A DNA stretch of 30,955 bases from Acrasis kona (GCA_026419775.2 JAOPGA020000631.1:1-30955), one strand, 5' to 3'. Counted from the stretch's first letter, positions 1 through 9,088 are shown. Program-made: numbers and translations. The notes: a model not told the origin generated them from the letters alone.

Positions 1-421
1 ATAATCGAACTTTAGCAACTCTCCAATGATCTTCAAAAATGAAACGAGTATCATTCCAACGTACACATTTATAATTTCATTCAACACAACATTCATCCAA
101 ATGTAAATGAATTATATCAGACTGAGTGATCCAATGATAACCACGGAAATTGATAAATGTCCATATTGACATACCAATGACGATAATCCTAATATAGTAC
201 TCGACTACACAATACTTCAACAAATTTACAAACGCACCCAAGAACCGACATGATAAAATTCATTAATGAAGAAATCACTAAAAGAATAAAACACTGAAAA
301 TCATATAATTCGTGTATTATTACTGTTTCCATAAGACTAACAGTAGTAACCTTATAACTAATTAAATGAGCTTTTGTAACTGGGACNAATATTTCATTCC
401 ATCGTTTACAATGAAGTAGGG
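1..421. other. A+T-rich left flank of the DIRS-type element, no gene seen
   Basis: No convincing coding stretch on either strand. The sequence is A+T-rich and has one ambiguous base (N) at 387. Directly before the N, TAACTGGGAC (377-386) is the same 10-mer found inside the hairpin array at the right end of the element (9432-9441). This may be a remnant of a terminal repeat, but a 10-base match could also be chance. I could not define the true left boundary of the element. Confidence 0.4.
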
Positions 422-430
422 TATAAATAG
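422..430 (+). promoter_or_regulatory. TATA box upstream of gag
   Basis: TATAAATAG lies about 70 nt before the gag ATG at 501. This spacing suggests that transcription begins near 450 and supports the ATG at 501 as the start, rather than the in-frame non-ATG codons further upstream. Confidence 0.5.
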
Positions 431-500
431 CGTGTGTGAATGATTTGTGTTAATTGTTCGAAAACAATACTTTCACACACACCATCATCATCATTTCATA

Positions 501-1739
501 ATGTCCTCTGGTTCCGCTATTTCTATTGTTGATGCATTCAAGGCTCTATTACCCAAGAATGGCATCACTCCATCTCAATATTATGCAGAAAAAGATATCG
601 CTGCTCTTGAGAGGCAATACAGAACAAAGTACAACTCTTTTCCTGAAGGTTACGAAGCACTGGAAGATGAACACAAACGCTATACGCTAATTGTGGGGCT
701 CTGGCAAAAGATTACCAGGCCAAGAAAGAAGAAAGCTAATGAGAGTGCTTCCGGTAGCGGGACAAATGAGGATCAAGAAGAAGAAGACGATGATGAGGAG
801 GAGGAACCACCTAAAAAGCGCACTAAAATATCTTTGAGCGTGGAGGATCTCCAAAAAATGATCTCCGATAGTGTCTCAAAAGGGATTGCGGAGGTTAAGG
901 CTGACGTTGAGTTGCGACTCTCCAAAGTCAACCAACAAAACAACGAAGAGTACGAAGAAGATGTAGGGCCGGTCGTAGTTGAATCAGACGAGGATGAAGA
1001 CGAAGATGACGATGAACAGGTCCCCGTCAAGCCCAAAGGCTCCGTTCTCAATTTGATGTCCTATAAGGATATCAAGGAGGGTGAACGATATGCGAAGATT
1101 ACGCATGAGTTCCCATTTTATAAGCCTATTCTCAAGAAAGGTTTGACAGACAATGGCCTCGAGCTATCCAGGTTCAGACCTGCAGTTGTTGATAAGGTTG
1201 TTGAGGATGCACCAACACACTTAAAGGAAGTCCTTCGTACATCTACCGAGGATACTTGTATTATTGGTAGAATAGCCGAGCATGCACTACATGGTTGCGA
1301 CATGATAGCACAGAAAGAGGGAGAGTCACCGTTCAACAACATTCTGTATGCGGCCCTTGTTCTCATCAGAGAAGTGGCTGAGAACAAAGTAGGGTTTGAT
1401 AGCAAGTTAGGCGGGGACATCACACACGCCAAGAAGGTAGCTGAGCATGTAAAGGACACGGAAGACATTCTTGGCCGATTTAATAAGAAGAGTGAAAATG
1501 TCCACAAGAAGACGAGCCAACAAAACATGAATGCGCTCTTGGCCCTCTTCGCCACAAACGGTCAAGGTCCCACTTCTTACTTTCCACCATCAAAACCCGC
1601 ACCTAACCCTGCTGCACCAAAAAATCCAAAAAAGGGAAATGGTGGTAAAGGTGACGACAAAAGAAATCCCAAAAGGAACGGGAATGGAGGAGGAGGAGGA
1701 AATCCGCCAAAGCGAAAGACCAAGGCAGAGAGAGGGTGA
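501..1739 (+). CDS. Gag-like ORF1 protein of the DIRS-type element
   Basis: A 412-aa protein from the first ATG after the TATA box. It has no recognised domain, but its position directly before RT and its composition fit a Gag. The N-terminal ~75 residues are helical and basic. Two very acidic stretches (roughly residues 93-105 and 155-175) flank a basic PPKKR segment that could act as a nuclear localisation signal. A central ~150-residue region looks folded. The last ~45 residues are Gly/Lys/Asn/Pro-rich and strongly basic, a plausible nucleic-acid-binding tail in place of a zinc knuckle. The stop is TGA followed by CTA, a context known from leaky UGA codons, and the same frame stays open for another 545 codons. 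The pol frame (+1) already overlaps the last ~200 nt. Confidence 0.7.
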   Translation: MSSGSAISIVDAFKALLPKNGITPSQYYAEKDIAALERQYRTKYNSFPEGYEALEDEHKRYTLIVGLWQKITRPRKKKANESASGSGTNEDQEEEDDDEEEEPPKKRTKISLSVEDLQKMISDSVSKGIAEVKADVELRLSKVNQQNNEEYEEDVGPVVVESDEDEDEDDDEQVPVKPKGSVLNLMSYKDIKEGERYAKITHEFPFYKPILKKGLTDNGLELSRFRPAVVDKVVEDAPTHLKEVLRTSTEDTCIIGRIAEHALHGCDMIAQKEGESPFNNILYAALVLIREVAENKVGFDSKLGGDITHAKKVAEHVKDTEDILGRFNKKSENVHKKTSQQNMNALLALFATNGQGPTSYFPPSKPAPNPAAPKNPKKGNGGKGDDKRNPKRNGNGGGGGNPPKRKTKAERG

Positions 1740-3377
1740 CTACTCTTCCCCAACAACACCACCTACACAAACAATGCCGACAGCACCATCACCGCAACCA
1801 ACGTCGATTGTTGCACCAAAGTCCATACCAACATTGACTACATCGACATTTCCACCACTGCTCCCAAAATCAGAATTTTACGGAGGAAGGATTTCGAAGT
1901 TTTGGAAAACATGGAAGGCTCTGGGCGTGTCCAAGAAGATCTACAAAACAGTCAAGCATGGTCTAATGTTAAAAACAAAGAACTTGATATACAAAGACAA
2001 GGGTATCAACGCCCCATTGACAGAGGACCAGCTACGCTGGCTGCAAGAACATATGGACAGTCTATTGGAAGTTGGCGCCATCCGACTAGCCAAGGAGGAA
2101 GAGTTGGATATTATTCTAATCTCTCCAATCCACCTAGTTCCAAAAAAGGACATTTGGAGGCTTATCATCAACCTTCGCACGATCAACGAGAACTTCGAGA
2201 CAATCAAATTCAAGATGGAAAGCGTGTCGGTGATAGCGCAAGCCATTCGGAAAGGCATGTGGGCCACATCATTAGATCTGGTTTCGGGGTACAATCACAT
2301 CAAGATTCACAAGAAATCCCAACACATTCTAGGATTCACATTTCTGAATCAAACATTTGTTTACAGGACACTACCGTTTGGTCTCAACATTGCCCCGAGG
2401 GAATTCACAAAAGTTGTATCGGCAGTGATTCAAATACTGAGAGGCGAGGGAATTCTTGTATTCTTCTACCTGGACGACATCCTGATCCTTGCACCCACAC
2501 AAGAGCTCTCGATTCAATGGACAGCAAGAACAGTCGAATTGTTCCAATCTCTTGGATTCATCATCTCAGAGGAGAAGAGTGTCCTCAAACTAACACAACG
2601 GATAGAGCATTTGGGTGTAATATTCGATTTGGAGAACGGATTGATTCAAATGTCGGAGCGAAAGATCGAAAAGATTATTGCCATGGCCAAGAGCATTCTG
2701 CCGAGGACTACTTTGGAAGACCGCACATTGGCAAAATTCATTGGAACAGTGAATTTTTCAACAATCGCCATTCCGTGGCTCCGTCCTTATTTATTCCAAA
2801 TGGGAAAAGAACTACAACTGTCAGTCAAAGCAAAAGGATGGACAAAGTACCTCAAGTTGTCAGTGGATTCCAAGAAGGACATCATGCACATTTGCGACAT
2901 GATTCGATCACACAACGGGATGCCATTCGAGATGGACCATCCATACCTAATCATGGCGACAGACAGTTCGAAACTGGCTTACGGAGGAGTGTGCAATGGA
3001 ATAGCGATGACGGGAAGATGGCCATCGGAGGAACAAGTGCAATCCATCAATCTGAGAGCGGTAGAGAAGATGATTCAAGAGTGCGTTCCAAAGTCACAAA
3101 CTCTACAACAACTCCACATCTTCACGGACAACAACACTTGCAAGAGCTACCTGGTCAAAGGGTACGGGAAGATTCCGCTGTTAAGGGAGACAGCCCAAAG
3201 AATCTACAAGATGTGCCAAGAGAGGAACATTTTAATCAGGAAGGTATCATACGTACCAACGCTCAAGAACGTGAAATCAGACAATCTGTCGAGAATGTCA
3301 GAAGAAGAGTTCGTAAGAATTCGACAAGAGTGTCAAAGACAGCAATGGAGTATCCAATCAAGGGTTTCAAACCGTAA
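1740..3377 (+). other. Gag frame left open across the whole RT/RNase H region after a TGA-CTA stop
   Basis: After the gag TGA (1737-1739) the same frame has no stop until TAA at 3375-3377, 545 sense codons lying entirely over the RT/RNase H coding region in another frame. The predicted peptide is hydrophilic (Ser, Arg, Gln, His, Asp, Glu) with no domain I recognise, which is what an out-of-frame shadow often looks like. Whether it is translated is unknown. It is listed because such a length is unexpected by chance and because of the readthrough-type context. Confidence 0.3.
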
Positions 3378-3847
3378 ATTCAACATTCGGTCCATTCCTT
3401 GTGGAACGTTTCGCATCAATTGCAGATCGTCACGAGGAGATTCCAAGATTCTGTTCAAGAGGAGATGTCATGAATTCGAGTTGGGAACACCCATTAACAG
3501 AAGCAGAGTGGGTGCCAGACGCATTCTTAGACGAGTGGGTCTCCCTGCCGGGTCAACCGCAGATGGAAAATTACTGCGTTCCGCCTCTTCCACTCATCAT
3601 GCGAACCATTTTACACATGGCAAAGTCCAAAAGCGTAGGAACAGTGGTAGTACCAAAATGGATATCAGCTCCGTGGTGGCCGGTACTGATGTGCATTGGC
3701 GTAAAATGGTTGGACGTAAGCCTATTCATAGAGCATCCAGAGGGTTCGGAAACGCTCAAGAATTCAGAGTGGGACAAATGGATAGCAGTCAAAGTGCAGG
3801 GAGCACGATACTTCGAGAATCATTGGAAGCAACTCGGCGTCAATTGA
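1774..3847 (+). CDS. DIRS pol: reverse transcriptase, RNase H and Dam-like methylase domain, one frame change
   Basis: This is the replication enzyme of the retrotransposon. The first reading frame, already open at 1531 inside gag and with an ATG at 1774, carries the RT: a GGR-containing N-terminal region near 1880, LVPKK near 2135, TSLDLVSGYNHI, TLPFGL near 2370, and the catalytic YLDD at 2467-2478. RNase H follows, with TDSS near 2960, a TDNN segment near 3125 and the closing SDNLSR near 3280. Near 3355 the homology moves to the +1-shifted frame. There a Dam-like domain, typical of DIRS elements, begins (TFGPFLVERFAS, then PDAF, VPPLPLI, and P-W...WW) and ends with TGA at 3847. The usual NPPY/F methylase motif reads VPPLP, so methyl transfer is doubtful. 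The frame change may be a disabling indel or a programmed shift. The start codon is uncertain. Confidence 0.8.
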
Positions 3848-4198
3848 TGGCTGGTTCACTCACAGAAGGTACATTGAAGAAGTACGAGGGTGAATGGAAC
3901 AAATTTGTCACGTATTGTGAATTTAATGACGTATCTGAGTTTCCTGCCTCAGTGGAGACATTGGAGTCGTACATGTATTACATGTTAGGTGAAGGCAGAG
4001 GTGCCAGCATCGGTACAATGAAAGCCTCAGTGAGTTATCACCACTACAAGAACAACCATCCCACCCCAGCAAACGACTATCGTATACCAATAGCTGCGAG
4101 ATTATGCAACAAATTTTGGAAAAAGAATTGCAAAAAGCTTCGTCGCGATCCTTTCCCACTTGTAGCGTTAAAGGTATACGCCGCGACCATTTACAATC
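3847..4198 (+). pseudogene. Tyrosine recombinase, N-terminal core-binding domain (5' half of a split gene)
   Basis: ATG at 3847 overlaps the pol stop as TGATG, so translation by termination and re-initiation is plausible. About 117 residues match the SAM-like core-binding domain of DIRS tyrosine recombinases: LTEGTLKKYEGEWNKF, a second helix with SVETLESYMYYM, and a basic segment ending RRDPFPL. In the intact family a catalytic domain with the R, H-x-x-R and Y residues follows at once. Here the frame instead runs into an unrelated proline-rich tail at the ACAATC word 4193-4198. The missing catalytic domain is found at 8549-9088 in the same reading frame. Alone, this half cannot recombine DNA. 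Confidence 0.75.
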
Positions 4199-4611
4199 AA
4201 CCCATCTCCGCTGCGCCTATGCTCACAAAACCACCACCGCCCAATCAACCACCACCGCCCATCACACAACCACCGCCACCGCCTCCACCACCAACACAAC
4301 CACCTCCAGCCCCCACAACTGCTCCATATCCCTATTTCATGCCGCCACCACCAGTCATGGGTGGTCATCCACCAGGTATGTTACCTCCATTCATGCCATC
4401 ACCACTCGGCATGCCACCACCTCCAGGTATCATTTTTCCACCTCAATTTGGCGGACTCATGATTCCTCCACCTCCTTTTGCAAACAGCTCTCCTGTTCCT
4501 CCCATGATACAACCAATCATTACGAGATCAAATTCCACATCACCTCCTCCTCCGGTAGTGCCCATGTCGACGAATGTAACGTCGCAGAGGATGAACAAGG
4601 TCATTAAATAA
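4199..4611 (+). pseudogene. Proline-rich C-terminal fragment fused in frame to the recombinase half
   Basis: The reading frame of the recombinase half continues without a stop into about 137 codons rich in proline, methionine and glycine: long PPPP runs, repeated M-PPPP and P-G-M, then a Ser/Thr-rich end. Poly-proline of this type occurs in actin regulators and splicing factors that bind SH3, WW or profilin, but nothing here identifies the parent gene. I take it as the 3' end of a host gene brought in with the island, the in-frame fusion being accidental. The codons CCA/CCG/CCT are mixed, as expected of coding sequence rather than a simple repeat. An AATAAA follows 62 nt after the stop, so a chimeric transcript could be properly ended. 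Confidence 0.5.
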
Positions 4612-4948
4612 GTATGTCTACATGTTTTTTTTCAATCTATAAAATGTTTTATTTTGAACAATTCATGACGTGAATAAATCTATTGAAACCTCCAATATGA
4701 TTGTTACATATTGCGGCGCCGTTGTTTTATGAGTCAGCGTTGAATCTTCGAAGCCATTGCAGCTATTTTGTATAATATTATCTTCGTGTTTATATTCTAT
4801 AAAGGTGCTCAGTTGTCTTCTTGATCTTGTAATATCGAAGACATTAAATTATAAATCTTCAACCTTTCATCTTGTAATATCACGACTTAATGTACTCTGA
4901 AAATAGATCTTAAAATCAGCCAAGGAACGCCGAAAAGAACAATACATA
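4612..4948. other. Intergenic stretch with poly(A) signal
   Basis: No coding stretch seen. It has AATAAA at 4673-4678, suited to end the proline-rich transcript, and then A+T-rich leader sequence for the ankyrin gene. Confidence 0.4.
4673..4678 (+). terminator. AATAAA poly(A) signal behind the proline-rich fragment
   Basis: Canonical hexamer 62 nt after the TAA stop, preceded by a T-run. It matches the short 3' untranslated regions seen elsewhere in the window. Confidence 0.4.
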
Positions 4949-5833
4949 ATGCGATTAAAACGTTTTTTTAATAAAAAAAGCCTAGAACAGGATGAGGATC
5001 AATACTGCTCTAGAAAAAGAATTAAAAGAGAACACGAAAATAAAACAGATCCACCTGTGCCTGCGGAAAATACTAACATTAAAGCGCTTCCAATAGAATT
5101 GTGGACAATTATTGTAGAGTTTTATTTGGAAGACCAAGATTTTAATGGTTATCCAACCAGCGCAGGGCGAGGCCAACGATACCAGAATTTCATTTGCCAA
5201 TTAAATGTTTTGTACTCGATTAACAAGGAGATGAAGGAAATATATGACGTTTTTATTAATAAATGTTATCAAAACAATTCAGAACCAGACGCAATAGAAA
5301 AGATATTTGAAGAAGAAAGAATAGAAGTTATCAGATGTTTTTATAAAAAGTTGAAAGGGTTTGAACGTCTTCATAAGCTAATGAAATATGGATTTTTAGA
5401 AAGAACAGGGTATGATGAAATAATGCAAGTACAGAAAGAAGAAGACAAACTCATCAACGAAGTCAAAAGATTGTTAAAAGATGATCAAATTATTGCCAGC
5501 AAACATAGTAGTTATATCATAACCTGTGCTTGTAAAATTGGATCGGCAGATATTGTTCAATTTCTCATCAACCACAAAGATATTGATTCATCATTAATTA
5601 AGAACTATGCTATCGGAGTTGCTAGTTGCGAGGGACATAAAGATGTTGTTGCACTACTTCTCAATGATCCAAGTGTTGATCCATCTGCATTTGATAACTA
5701 TGCTATCAGAAAAGCTAGTAGGCATGGACACAAAGATGTTGTTGCGCTACTTCTCAAAGATTCACGTGTATTCTATCTGCAGTTAAGAACTATGCTAGCA
5801 GAGAAGTTTAAAAGAAAATATTCAAAGATGTAG
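4949..5833 (+). CDS. F-box-like/ankyrin repeat protein, frameshifted in its last repeats
   Basis: A predicted 294-aa protein. It has a basic N-terminus, then around residues 47-90 a segment (LPIELWTIIVEFYL...) that resembles an F-box, then a helical middle. From about residue 190 it has ankyrin-type repeats with the protist signature NYAI-x-x-AS-x-x-GHKDVVALLL-x-D. Such proteins often recruit substrates to SCF ubiquitin ligases, but that role is inferred. Near 5775 the repeat frame is lost by a small indel: the shifted frame continues the expected pattern (SAVKNYASREV, then after further damage KDVVELSLNDPRV up to about 5870). The reported C-terminus is therefore an artefact of decay, or the gene is a recent pseudogene. 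Confidence 0.6.
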   Translation: MRLKRFFNKKSLEQDEDQYCSRKRIKREHENKTDPPVPAENTNIKALPIELWTIIVEFYLEDQDFNGYPTSAGRGQRYQNFICQLNVLYSINKEMKEIYDVFINKCYQNNSEPDAIEKIFEEERIEVIRCFYKKLKGFERLHKLMKYGFLERTGYDEIMQVQKEEDKLINEVKRLLKDDQIIASKHSSYIITCACKIGSADIVQFLINHKDIDSSLIKNYAIGVASCEGHKDVVALLLNDPSVDPSAFDNYAIRKASRHGHKDVVALLLKDSRVFYLQLRTMLAEKFKRKYSKM

Positions 5834-5883
5834 TCGAGTTATCACTTAATGATCCACGAGTTCAAAGGGAATTCTTTCGACGC

Positions 5884-6476
5884 CCAAAATCGATTTTTTT
5901 TAACCCCCGTATTGATTTCAAGGCTTTTACCCCTAAAAAAATTGATCTAAAATTTTTCGCATGCGACTGTCAAGACTGAAGCGAAGAAGGACAATAGGTT
6001 CAATAAATTTTTGCTTTTATTACCCCATGCGTCGTTGATAAAATCTTACCCCTATGCTGCACCGTCTCTAGAGCTAATGAATTTTCTGCAGCCGCCGATA
6101 TGGAAATGATATTCCTGAGTTTGTGTTTGATGGTGAGTTTCTGTTCGTCGAATAGTTATCACCAAGTTGCTAATATTTAGTAATATAAAGTTTTAAATTG
6201 CCTCTGTTGGCTCACGACCATAAAAACTTGTTTGAAATTTATGTGTTTTGTATAAAGTTTTGAACAATCTATTCTTAATGTTTAATGATTAAATAAGAAG
6301 AATCCTAGTCAAACACTCAAAGATGTCTTTTTGTAAACTAAAGAAAATTGAACCTTCAAAAAGAAATTACGTCACATTGCGATGTGTTCAACTGGAATGC
6401 TTTGTCACAGGTTTCTTTCATATAAACAAAACCAAATGATTTGTGAGTTCAACAAAATAAAAATACAAACAACGAT
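5884..6476. other. Intergenic stretch, no gene recognised
   Basis: A+T-rich with T-runs and several short frames, none with convincing coding character. It separates the decaying ankyrin gene from the Rab pseudogene. Confidence 0.35.
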
Positions 6477-7256
6477 ATGAATTCCTCATGGGATTACGAC
6501 TACGTCTGCAAAATTGTTGTTGTAGGAGACGCGGGGTGAGGAAAATCTAGCATGCTTATGCGGTACATTGACTCTGAATTTCATACCGACATGCTTACGA
6601 CAATTGGCGTTGATTTTAAACTCAAAACAATGGAGGTAGATGGAAAGATTATAAAAGTACAGTTTTGGGATACAGCTGGACAAGAGCGCTTCAAGAGCAT
6701 AGTTTCAGGTTATTATCGTGGTGCTGATGGTGTGCTTGTTACATATGATGTTACAAACAATAGCTTCTACAACGTACCAAGGTGGTTGAATGAAATTCAT
6801 TAAGGAAGTGGTAGAGACACAAAGATTATGCTAGTGGCTACAAAGTGTGACGATGTTTACAACAGAGTCATAGATAGACAAAAGGGAGAGGAGCTGGCAG
6901 CACGACACAACATTCCTTACATTGAGACTAGTGCTAAAAAAAACATGAACATTGACGAATGCTTTGATGGCATTGTAAACAACGTGATAAAATCTGACTT
7001 TATTACATCCAAGAGAGCCAAAACAGCTCTATTCGTGAGGAGTCGATGTGCTTTGGCTCCAATGGTTGCTCTATTATGTAACGACTTATATACTGTCATC
7101 AAAATAAATATGTTTTCTCAACAATTGGAGGCCCTGGGTAATAAATATTTTATTTTATTTTATTATTTACCATACTCCAAAACACTCCTCCACCAAGAAG
7201 TAGCAATTCTCTTGGTCTGCCATTTTGAACGACCTTACCATCACTCATCACAATGA
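6477..7256 (+). pseudogene. Rab-family small GTPase pseudogene with two in-frame stops
   Basis: One continuous frame from ATG 6477 encodes a Rab-like G domain: P-loop region VVVGDAG-x-GKSS, switch I TTIGVDFK, the WDTAGQERFKSI switch II typical of Rab8/Rab10-like proteins, KCD in place of NKxD, and ETSAKK. Rabs direct vesicle transport at membranes. The x of the P-loop is a TGA stop (6537-6539), and a TAA (6801-6803) interrupts the helix before the guanine-binding loop. Every other gene here uses TGA and TAA as stops, so a different genetic code is unlikely. After about residue 170 the sequence loses Rab character and lacks the C-terminal cysteines needed for prenylation. It lies tail-to-tail with the ABC pseudogene. 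Confidence 0.85.
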
Positions 7257-8548
7257 CACGATAATCCATAATTGTTTCTAGTCGATGTGCAATGCAAATC
7301 ACTGAACAATTGGAGAATTCTCTCCTGATGGTACTTTGGATTAATGCATCTGATGCATAATCAACATTTGCAGTGGCTTCGTCGAGTATTAGTGTTTTAC
7401 AACCCTTGAACAAGAATATAGAAGAGGTATAATGGCAGCGATTAAACCAACTCCATAGAGATGAGACATTCCAAAAGCGATCGAACCAATAATAAACAAG
7501 GACACTATCAAATTACAACTAATCGAGATTAAATAACGAGCATCAGATCCGAGGTGATCTAATCGATTCATATCCTTACTGAATCTAGAAATAATCTTGC
7601 GGGAGGATGTATGATCGTAGAATTGAACCGGAGCACGCACAATGGACTTTAACAGTCCGACATGATACCGTTTATTAGTTTGAAGCATGTAGTGACCACC
7701 AAGAGCATTGGAGAAGATTTTCAAAATGGTAGAAACGACTCCAAATCCATTGTAGAGAGAAACAGGATTATTAACAGAAGTGCTCCAATTAGCCAAGTAC
7801 CAATCACTAACAGTCATAAATACTTTATAACCCAATTCCAAAACAATAATAACAACAAATAAACATACGTTGTAATTAGTAACGTATTCACCTGTAATTT
7901 ACTTTTATCGTCATCAGGAATTAATTTATTATTTTCAACGCCAACTACCTCTTCATCACTTTCGCTAACTGGCTCTTCATCATCAGACAATGATCCAAGG
8001 TCATCACTACAGGTCAATGACTCATTTTCATTTTTTTGAGTTCTGGACATATTGATAGCAAATTCACTATTCAACAATTCATCAAAAGAAGAAAAAACAC
8101 TTTGGATCGCTCCATCATCAATTACAACAATTTTATTAGCTTTTTCTAACATATTAAGGTGATGGGTCACCAAAATACGTGTTTTATCATCTAATAACCC
8201 AAGTATTAACTGATTCATGATATGCCTACCAGTATCAACGTCCACTGCAGATAATGGATCGTCCATCACGATCAACTCGCATTGATTTATTCTATAAGCA
8301 GCTCTAGCTAAATTCAATCTTGATTTTTGACCACCACTTAACATGACGCCGCACTCGCCTACAACCGTTTCATCTCCATTGGAGAATTGCTCCAAATCTA
8401 CATCAAGATGACACGCTTTGATGATCGACTCGTACAAAGCGTCAACGAGATTTTCTTTACTACCGAATAAAATATTATTGCGAATGGTATCGCTTTTTAT
8501 CCAACCATCTTGCGAAGAATAAATCAAAGGGCATGAGCGAATTTGTTC
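7150..8548 (-). pseudogene. ABCC-type (MRP-like) ABC transporter pseudogene, truncated, frameshifted and internally deleted
   Basis: Reading leftward from 8548, the first nucleotide-binding domain starts only at the Q-loop (YSSQDGWI). It then shows the signature LSGGQKSR, Walker B IVMDDPLSAVD and the H-loop in VTHHLNM. The acidic linker (DDLGSLSDDEEP) and the start of the second membrane domain follow, with SDWYLANWST near 7790. A frame change lies around 7850-7870. Near 7410 membrane-domain sequence jumps straight to the Walker B of the second nucleotide-binding domain (TLILDEATANVD), so Walker A, Q-loop and signature are missing, a deletion of probably 200-250 codons. The first membrane domain and first Walker A are cut off at the island junction. 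It cannot encode a working pump. Confidence 0.85.
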
Positions 8549-9088
8549 ACAATCGTAATATTGCATTTATATCCAATTGCTTTAGAGGTATGATGCGCGC
8601 AAGCGAGATTGTTAAAGCAGTGGGCGATTCGATCTCGTTTGAAACGAGGGACGATTTTAGATACATCAACTGGGATCTGGGTGTCACTAAGACGGACTTG
8701 AAGGGTGTTGACTCTGAAGTTCCGGTCGACGAGGGAAGCTCAGACTCGATAATATGCCCATACAAGAGCATGCTGACTTATCTCGAGTATTATCGGTTGA
8801 AATTCGGTGAACTGGGTAGTAACGATCGCATTTTCGTGAAGGAAGATGGCTCTCCTATGGTCACAAAAGACGTGACCGAAATTATCAAGGAGATGATTTG
8901 GAACGCTGGTTTAACCGTACAATGTAGTGCCCACTCATTGAGATCGGGTGGCGCTACAGCAGCTGCAAAAGCGGGTACCGATTGGAGTTATCATGGCTGT
9001 TGGTAGATGGAAGTCTGAGTGTGTACTTCGCTACATCAGAGCAATCTGCGCCGCTGCAAAGAGGTNATCGAAAACTTTAGAGATGTAA
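8549..9088 (+). pseudogene. Tyrosine recombinase, catalytic domain (3' half of the split gene), frameshifted near its end
   Basis: This half begins in the ACAATC word and the same frame as the 5' half. Motif I is FRGMMRASEIV with the first catalytic Arg. Box II is AHSLRSGGATAAA with the H-x-x-R pair. In intact proteins a GRWKS segment and a nucleophilic Tyr follow. Here the first frame ends at TAG 9004-9006 soon after box II, but the frame shifted by one near 8985 reads MAVGRWKSECVLRYIR, giving the expected Trp and Tyr, and ends in TAA at 9086-9088. The enzyme would cut and rejoin circular element DNA during integration. One N (9066) lies in the last codons. The frameshift may be real or a base error. 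Confidence 0.8.

Larger units (their letters stand above)
4199..8548. other. 4.36-kb island separating the two halves of the recombinase gene
   Basis: The island begins straight after ACAATC at 4193-4198 and ends straight before a second ACAATC at 8549-8554. It contains the 3' end of a proline-rich gene, an F-box/ankyrin-like gene, a Rab pseudogene and a truncated ABCC transporter pseudogene, none of them part of a DIRS element. Genes are cut at both island edges, so it looks like a captured piece of genome rather than a tidy transposon. I see no inverted repeats at its ends. The direct 6-bp word could be a target duplication, a microhomology joint or an assembly joint. Confidence 0.6.

Noticed and set aside
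447-500. N-terminal extension of gag with a His-run
   Set aside because: It begins at GTG only about 20 nt after the TATA box; the first ATG is at 501.
773-1051. Serine-rich minus-strand frame inside gag
   Set aside because: Antisense of the acidic GAA/GAT runs of gag, low complexity only.
4168-4368. Trp-rich minus-strand frame
   Set aside because: Antisense of the CCA-rich proline region.
6477-7256. A non-standard genetic code in which TGA or TAA is read as an amino acid
   Set aside because: Other genes end in TGA, TAA or TAG at the expected places, and the ABC and ankyrin neighbours are also decaying, so a pseudogene explains it better.
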